Of a DNA stretch of 64,000 bases, positions 57,600 through 64,000 are shown piece by piece. This DNA is from Owenia fusiformis (lineage: Eukaryota; Annelida; Polychaeta; Sabellida; Oweniidae). Made by a program: the position numbers and the translations under genes. The DNA is taken from NCBI GenBank assembly GCA_903813345.2, contig CAIIXF020000001.1:44717885-44781884 (forward strand), in the 5' to 3' direction. Each line of letters starts with the position of its first letter. Positions within the stretch are counted from its first letter, which is position 1. The notes beneath the pieces were generated by a model, which worked only from the letters and a program-made list of their open reading frames with translations, was not told the origin of the DNA and did no database searches.

Positions 57600-59800
57600 G
57601 GTTACTTTATCCTGTTCAGGTTACGCGTTTCGCGGGATTGTTATTGGTTTCTAGAGAATGTTGTTTTGCTGGGTTAGGTTTTGTTTTGGGATTGTCTCCA
57701 GTTGGAGACAGTTAGTTGGGTGCTAAGTAAATTGGTATCATAGTTTGGTTGTGTTTGTAGATTGTGCCTGATTGTATTTAATAGTGTAATTTAATTGATT
57801 TAGTATTGGGTTGTGACTGACTCTGTTACTGTGGTTGGTGTCAGGTTGTGTTGTAATGATTCAACAATGGGTTGATTTGAATTCGGTCTCGTTGGCTATG
57901 TTGTATTGTGTTAGTTTGTTGTTTGGTTGTGTTCCATTGTGTTAGTTTGATAGTCGATTGTGTTTTGGTGGTTGTTTGTCTGGTTGAGCCTGGTTGTGTT
58001 GTGTAAGTTTGGTATCGGGTTGTGTCTCATTAAGTTATGTTAATTTCAAAGTGGTTGTGTTATGTTGTAATTGTGTTGTGCTGGTCGGTAGCGGGTTGTG
58101 CCCAGTAGGATGAAGTATGTGGTTGTGTCAGATTGTGTTGCGTGATTGGTGTTGTTTTCAGAGAGTGTTGGTTGGGTGTTTTCGTGTTCCAGTTTGGTTG
58201 TGCCTGATTGTGTTTTGATTGTTTTGTGTAAAATTGTGTTGTTCTTCGTCAAAAATGGGTTGTGTTTTGGTTTTGTTGTTTTATTATTTGGTTGTGCCAA
58301 ATTGTGTTGCATATATTTGACAATTGGTTGTGTTTTCGGAGGTTAAACTAAGGTTGTAGTATTGGGTTGTGTCGTATTGTGTTGTTGGCTTGTAGTTGGG
58401 TTGTGTCTGGTTGTTTATTTAGCCTGGTTTCGAGTTGTGCCTTATTGTGTTATGTTAATTTTAAAATGCGTTGTGTTATGTTGTGATTTTGTTATGCTGG
58501 TCGGGGGGCAGGTTGTGCCCAGTCAGGTTAGGTATCTGGTTGAGTCCGATTGTGTTATGTGATTGGTTGTGCCTGATCGTTAAATGAGGGGTGGTCGCGG
58601 GTTGTGCCCGATTATGTTAAGATAGGTGGTCGGTTGTGCCTAGTCGGGTGAGTTTATTTGGTTCTGTTCGGTTGTGTTGTGTGATCTCTCTGTGTTGGGG
58701 TTTTAGGTTGGTTGTTCCTGATTGTGTTTTGATAGTTTGGCTTGGTTGTGTGGTTGTGCCAAATTGTGTTGTGTTAATTTGACAGTGGGTTGTGTTCTTG
58801 GTAATTGTGAGTTCAGCTGCGTTCCAATTCTTCAGACATTGGTTGTGTTGCGTTGTTGGTGATCTTATGGGTTGTGCTTGGTTGTAATGTTTGGTTGTGA
58901 TAGGTTGTATATTGAGTAGCAGGTCATGCCGAATTGGGTTTTGGTGTATCGTGGAGTATAGATACAAGTGGTGTTGTTTTCAGAAAGTGTTGGTTGGGTG
59001 TTTTGGTATTCCAGTTTGGTTGTGCCTGATTGTGTTTTGATTGTTTTATGTAAAATTGTGTTGTTCTTCGTCAATAATGGGTTGTGTTTTGGTTTTGTTG
59101 TTTTATTATTTGGTTGTGCCAAATTGTGTTGCGTATATTTGACAATTGGTTGTGTTTTCGGAGGTTAGACTAAGGTTGTAGTATTGGGTTGTGTCGTATT
59201 GTGTTGTTGGCTTGTAGTTGGGTTGTGTCTGGTTGTTTATTTAGCCTGGTTTCGAGTTGTGCCTCATTGTGTTATGTTAATTTTAAAATGCGTTGTGTTA
59301 TGTTGTGATTTTGTTATGCTGGTCGGGGGGGCAGGTTGTTCCCAGTCAGGTGAGGTATCTGGTTGAGTCCGATTGTGTTGTGTGGTTGGTTGTGCCTGAT
59401 CGTTAAATGAGGGGTGGTGGCGGGTTGTGCCCGATTATGTTAATATAGGTGGTCGGTTGTGCCTAGTCGGGTGAGTTTATTTGGTTGTGTTCGGTTGTGT
59501 TGTGTGATCTCTCTGTGTTGGGGTTTTAGTTTGGTTGTTTCTGATTGTGTTTTGATAGTTTGGTTTGGTTGTGTGGTTGTGCTAAATTGTGTTGTGCTAA
59601 TTTGACAGTGGGTTGTGTTCTTGGTAATTGTGAGTTCAGCTGCGTTCTAATTCTTCAGACAATGGTTGTGTTGCGTTGTTGGTGATCTTATGGGTTGTGC
59701 TTGGTTGTAATGGTTGGTTGTGGTAGGTTGTATATTGAGTAGAAGGTTGTGTTGGGTTTTGGTGTATCGTGGAGTTTAGATACAAGTTAGTGGTTTGGGG
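57600..59800. repeat. G/T-rich GTTGTG array with an ~820-bp higher-order duplication
   Basis: The + strand is dominated by G and T with dozens of irregular GGTTGTG, TTGTGTT and GTTGTGCC words. 58146-58967 is repeated at 58968-59788 with high identity (offset 822), so a higher-order unit was tandemly duplicated. The open frames on both strands are composition effects. It lies inside the 5-kb inverted-repeat element. Confidence 0.85.
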
Positions 59801-61060
59801 TATTATAGTGTAGGTATATTCGTTAATTCTTAGTAGAGTCAATAATTAAATGTATTTGTGTTCATTATTAGTATATGCGATAGGTTTGGTACCTATTCAT
59901 ACATAGTGAGATCTCTGGTGTGAGAAGTGCACCTGGTATGATGGGCGTTAGCCTTGCGTTGTTCATTGGGTTTGAAGAGGTAGTTTCTTGTTGTTCTTGT
60001 CTCAGTATGCGGCAGTTTAGTTCGGCGCTTCTGTTTATATAATATTGCGCGGACGTTAGAGAACAAGCTTCCGGTTTTTGGAAATGCCTGGAAAGTGAAC
60101 GACTTGCTCGGACTTTGTTTCTTGCCTGTTTTGTATCTTTTATAGTTTCCGTTGTGGTGCGTCAATTCAGATGAAATTTGTTACATCTTATTAGTTAGGC
60201 TTTGTAGAACATTTCGCTCGTGTTTTAGTGTTGGAGGTTGTGGTAAGAACACGAATTCGACGATAATGTTCCATTTTTGGTGTCTTCGAACTGTGATTTC
60301 GTGCAATAATTGATTCTGTTGACAATGTTCCTTGTCAGGTACAGGTAACATTGTAAATGGTTTCATTTTGTAGCGGGGGTTTGTGGCTACATTTTGATGT
60401 ATAGTTTTATAGGTTTTGATATGGGTTTGGTGGTGTATGCGAATGTTTTGGTTGATAAACAAACACAGTTTGGCGCCGTGGGTTATGGCATTGAGATACG
60501 CAATTGATGGATCCTGAAATAAAAAATTATGTCATCCTTTAACGCTTTCCTATATCCGTTGGAGTCTGGTCTCTGTATCAGTCTTCAGTAAACCTAAAAT
60601 AAGAATACTGCAATGTTCCATGGTGGCGTTTTTTAATTACAGGCCGTGTAGACCATTCTTGCTTGACTAGCAAAACATTGACTTTCGGACGTTTGCGGCA
60701 TTTCGCCTTTTACATCATATACTTTAATCCTAGAATACTTACAATATTTTACCATACCGTAAGCCTATTCATTTGGCCATTCAATCGTAAACTAAATTTT
60801 GTCTTGAAAAAGTAAATTTTCCAGATTTGTTGAAATTTCTACCAGAATTTGTCTGCTCCCCCTCCGTCCAATTTTTACGATCACCGGCCATGGGATTGAA
60901 TAAAAACTCACTCCATGTCAAAATACAAATGGCTACAACCAATAACAACAGTCAATAACATTTAGATATCTTATAACAACAGACAGGGCCGTCCATATAT
61001 TCATCCCATTGAGTTAGCTTCATTCCCCGTTTCAATTAGCTTCATTCCTACGTCATCACT
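59801..61060. other. Right interior of the 5-kb element
   Basis: Continues the G/T-rich strand bias to about 60480, then ordinary AT-rich sequence. No coding frame with recognisable similarity. Confidence 0.5.
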
Positions 61061-61439
61061 AACTTCAGTTAGAGTCATTCTAAGTGAAGCCGTTTTCTTT
61101 CAATTTCTCTAATATCGCGGGTGCGTGAGCCTTTATTTGTGGTTGTTTACAATCATATCTTTTTTAGTTTGCATGGCGAAACTTTTGGGATCAAGATTCA
61201 GCTTGGTTTGGCTGTAATTGGAGATTTATCGAAAACGAACGAATTTTGTCCACCATCTTGAATGAAGCTAACTGCAGTTAGAGTCATCCAGTTGTGGAAC
61301 AGTGATAATGCTCCGGGGTTTTCCCAAAATTAGACAATCCCAACCCGTGCCTAAGGTTGCAAAACTTTTGGAGAGAAGTGTTACTTTACTATTTTTATCT
61401 ACTGGTCATATAAATTGAATATATGTTTCTGGTTTTTGC

Positions 61440-61530
61440 AATAAATTTTTCCACAAATATTTTTTGGGGGAAATCGCGACCGGGGGTTCGTCCGAACCCA
61501 TTGAACCCCCGGTCCCTACGGCTATGTGGT
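61440..61530. repeat. CAGGCCC-family end fragment
   Basis: GGGGGTTCGTCCGAACCC and GAACCCCCGGTCCCTACGGC match the inner and right end of the 35158-35373 family. Confidence 0.4.
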
Positions 61531-61799
61531 ACATAGTTTCGTTGCCTATTTCCCAGCCCAATTATAATGGAGGCAGTGTATTTCCCTCCCACTCCTGGAT
61601 CTGATGGTACACTCTGTAACTGTGGTATTCCGCAGCATCAGAAAATGGAGGAAGAACACGGGGCTGCAATAATTCAGATCCTGCTGCTCTCTTTTAATAG
61701 AATTTTAGAAGCCTAAGATAATTTAGGGTTTCACCATTTTTCCACCATAAATTGACAAAAGAGCATGTTCCTCTGCAATGACAGAGTTGCTTGCATTTC

Positions 61800-62200
61800 A
61801 CTGGTTTTCTACTTGTTTACATTGTAACAAAATGTCGGAACATCGAAGGTTTGATTTTTCTTTTTTCTTTATTTCACACATTGTAGGCAGAATTCCCACA
61901 ACATTGTTATCACAAACATGTATCAGTATTATATGTTTAAAAATGTACATATTTGCGAACAAATAGTTCAGAAGACAACAGAATCTTCGATTTAATTCCT
62001 CACTTAAGTTACATAAACGGTATTTCGATAAACAATTAAGATCTGCACTTTTAACCCAAACTGTTTATTTAACTTAAATAAGGAATTAAATCAACAATTC
62101 TGTGAGAAAAAAACATCGTGGGGATTCTGCCTACAACGCGTGAAAAAAAGGAAAAAAGAAATATCGTACTTTCGACGTTTAGACATTTTGTTACCGAAAC
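61800..62200. mobile_element. Foldback element around 62020
   Basis: The arms (about 61800-61995 and 62045-62200) are imperfect reverse complements: TTGTAGGCAGAATTCCCACA against GGGGATTCTGCCTACAA, and AACAAAATGTCGGAAC against GACATTTTGTTACC. The centre is AT-rich. No coding content. Confidence 0.6.
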
Positions 62201-62270
62201 GACAAGCGTAATCGAGCGGATCACCAGTGCTTTTGGTAATTTAAAAACAACCGCTTGTTTTCTCAAGAAC

Positions 62271-62639
62271 TCACTCTTTTTTATCTGCCTCAATGATAGA
62301 CTCTTGTCGATGCCATATATAACCTGAATGCGATGTCACACCCCAGAAAAGAAACAAAATATCGTCACAGACCACTTTTCCCAAAGACAATCTTATTTCA
62401 TTTATATTCCAACATTTTGTTTCTTGAGTTGCTGCTTTTGGTTCAGGTTTGAAGAAAATGTTGAAGTTTGTGTTTTGTGCATGATAAATGAGAAGCACAA
62501 GGAGATCTGTATGAGTACTGTATTTGAGGTTTGGACACTTTGGATTGCAGTTTTCACAATCACAATATCTGCATCCGATTCTGAATGCAGCGCATGTACA
62601 CTCAATGTTTTCCAACCTGACAGACAGAATTACCATCAT
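62271..62639 (-). pseudogene. Decayed fragment of an uncharacterised DTDLLVLL...GCDTTS protein family
   Basis: The minus-strand frame contains HTDLLVLLIYHA, FFKPEPK and LGKVVCDDILFLF, then a frame-shifted segment whose DNA still suggests a former GCDTTS motif and GIYGIGK-like end. From memory, this order (DTDLLVLL, then a KxxLGxxVC segment, then GCDTTS) occurs in an abundant uncharacterised protein family in cnidarian and mollusc genomes, sometimes in repetitive copies. Upstream Cys-rich sequence (CRYCDCENCNPKCPN) may be unrelated. No start or splice sites; clearly broken. Confidence 0.4.
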
Positions 62640-62879
62640 TCCTATGCACTGAAATTATATTAATGAAAGACTCCCCAGATATCTGAGATTTTAATGTTCT
62701 CTGTCGGTTTAAATTCCGTTTAATAACCATAAATTCGTTTCTACAGCATTATACATCCAATTGATAGTTCCATAGTAATGTACTCTTATGTAATGATTTA
62801 TTTATCTGATGAATTTAAATATATGCAAATTTTGTAATTGCGGATTGTAATTAATAATTTAAACAATATTAAATTCCAC

Positions 62880-63735
62880 AAAAACTACAACTTACATTAT
62901 TTAGATAAGCCTAGTATAGAGCAGTTATCAAATACCCTAATATCAGAGTGGTGATATGTAATTATTCATCAAATAAAAGTGAGGTCACCTTAACATTTCA
63001 CCTGGTGCAACTAATAATTCCTATTTTTCATACTAATAAGGTATAAACCTTCACAAAACTTGTATTTTAGATGATGACAAGCCTATATAAATGATTTAGA
63101 TGTCAACTCTAATACAAATGTGATGCATTGTGGGAGTTAATCATCAAAACTATAGTCTCCCTTATAGTGGGCGGGGCAAAACTATGAAAATGAAATATTT
63201 TTTTTCTTCTTAAGTATACACCTTAGAATTCTGACACTCACCAAATATGAAGTTCATATGAATATGTAACACCATAATTTTTTTCATGCTTTTCTGACTA
63301 ACTGATCCTAAAATATCTAAATAGATATGTGATAACATGCCTGTTTTGTGGCCTATTTTGTTATACTTTGGAGTCAAATGACCAATTACTGGTCTCAAAA
63401 TTGATTAAAATGATATTTTAATTATTTGTGAATGTGTGATCTATCATAATAAAGCTTGAATACTTGACTAAAGTATTCCATTTGGGAAGAAAAAATTGTT
63501 TCCTACCAATACTCAATTTTGGGGTAGGGTTGTAGGGGGTAACTAGGAAGTGAAATTTCATATTTGTCCACTGCATACATTTTTCTATATTTTTGATATG
63601 TTTTTCAACTGATATTAATACATAATATAAGACTAATTTAAAAACTGTTGCAATTTTTGGGATGTTTGGGCCTTTTATGAGCCCATTTGCTTGGCTTATT
63701 GGTCATCTCGACCCTTAGTCAACTCGACCCCACCA
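62880..63735. repeat. Right copy of the dispersed repeat, inverted relative to 49946-50860
   Basis: It ends with two units of the CTCGACCCTTAGTCAACTCG type (63707-63732). Reading inward, it shares GGATGTTT, AAAACTGTTGCAATTTTTGG, TTTGTCCACTGCATA, CCATTTGGGA, TGGCCTATTTTGTTATA and AGTGAGGTCACC with the left copy in reverse complement. Confidence 0.7.
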
Positions 63736-64000
63736 TAAAAACAAATAGATGTACCTTTCATGGTATGATATTGAAATGAATTTTGAAAAAATGAGGGACT
63801 AAAAGGATAATATTCCAAAATAAAATTATCAACTAGTTATGATTTTTATAAATATGACATTTATTTACCAAAATAATATTTGATTAATCTTAATAGGGCT
63901 ATTCACGATGCTATACATATATTTCACCCTTTCATAATTGAGCTTGTTTTATCTCTCTGAAACAAAAAATTATAATTGTAAATATAATTATTCTATACAC
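63736..64000. other. Window end, no feature seen
   Basis: AT-rich sequence without recognisable content. Confidence 0.5.

Larger units (their letters stand above)
56331..61311. mobile_element. 5-kb element with 251-bp terminal inverted repeats
   Basis: 56331-56581 and 61061-61311 are reverse complements of equal length with about five mismatches (roughly 98% identity). The ends read ATCACTGTTCCACAACTGG and contain GACTCTAACTGCAGTTAG palindromic words. TAA occurs on both outer sides just before TCACTG (56334-56336 and 61306-61308), a possible 3-bp target duplication. The interior holds a degenerate MITE (56670-56840), a spacer, and the G/T-rich array (57600-59800). No transposase or polymerase frame was seen, so the element appears non-autonomous. 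Confidence 0.75.

Noticed and set aside
58046-59366. Several open frames of 60-116 codons on both strands
   Set aside because: They arise from the G/T-only composition and stop-poor frames; their translations are low-complexity Cys/Val/Leu or Thr/Asn/Gln.
57600-59800. Interstitial telomere repeat
   Set aside because: The words are irregular GTTGTG variants and not tandem TTAGGG units.
49946-63735. A single Polinton/Maverick-type giant element
   Set aside because: The end segments are too diverged from each other to be ends of a recent element, and no polymerase, integrase, ATPase or capsid frame was seen between them.

Overview
The window is AT-rich animal DNA, with long spliced genes, GT-AG introns, a tRNA-derived SINE, LINE 3' ends and many short non-autonomous DNA transposons. 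The repeat content and the gene types fit a marine invertebrate, perhaps a mollusc or another lophotrochozoan. That is inference; no species-diagnostic sequence was recognised.

The main gene is a complete class IA phosphoinositide 3-kinase catalytic subunit (PIK3CA/p110-alpha type). It lies on the + strand, with 21 coding exons from 5115 to 38348 that join in frame to 1054 codons. All five p110 domains and the catalytic residues are present. A second gene is nested antisense in its 12.6-kb intron 8: a four-exon leucine-rich-repeat class A GPCR (26434 down to 20127, 1161 codons). This receptor has a very short LRR ectodomain, lacks the usual DRY, CWxP and NPxxY activation residues, and carries a cytoplasmic tail of about 620 residues with four repeated basic-Ser/Thr motifs and a C-terminal PDZ-type ligand. 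Two or three minus-strand exons of a small membrane protein may lie in intron 18. Downstream is a single-exon major facilitator transporter of the nodulin-like/MCH1-like type (46313-47743), followed by a truncated LINE.

Layout: 1-5072 is 5' flank packed with foldback repeats. 5073-38348 is PIK3CA with nested genes and intronic transposons (PIF/Harbinger-like, piggyBac-like, a SINE, and two families with 5-bp target duplications). 38349 to about 41340 is probable 3' UTR. 41500-46300 is repeat debris, including a minus-strand LINE end. 46313-48370 is the transporter and LINE end. 49015-49616 is a homogeneous 61-bp tandem array. 49960-63735 is a nested transposon cluster bounded by diverged inverted copies of one repeat. 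It contains a 1.66-kb element with 51-bp perfect inverted ends, a 745-bp foldback, a 5-kb element with 251-bp inverted ends around a G/T-rich GTTGTG array duplicated at about 820 bp, another foldback, and a decayed protein fragment.

The two main genes could be linked functionally, since GPCRs can signal to PI3K, but nothing in the sequence shows this; their link here is positional. The most unusual items are the receptor, the in-frame duplicated splice acceptors in front of PIK3CA exon 17, the hairpin family with a shared CGYAG apex, and the 5-kb inverted-repeat element carrying the G/T array.
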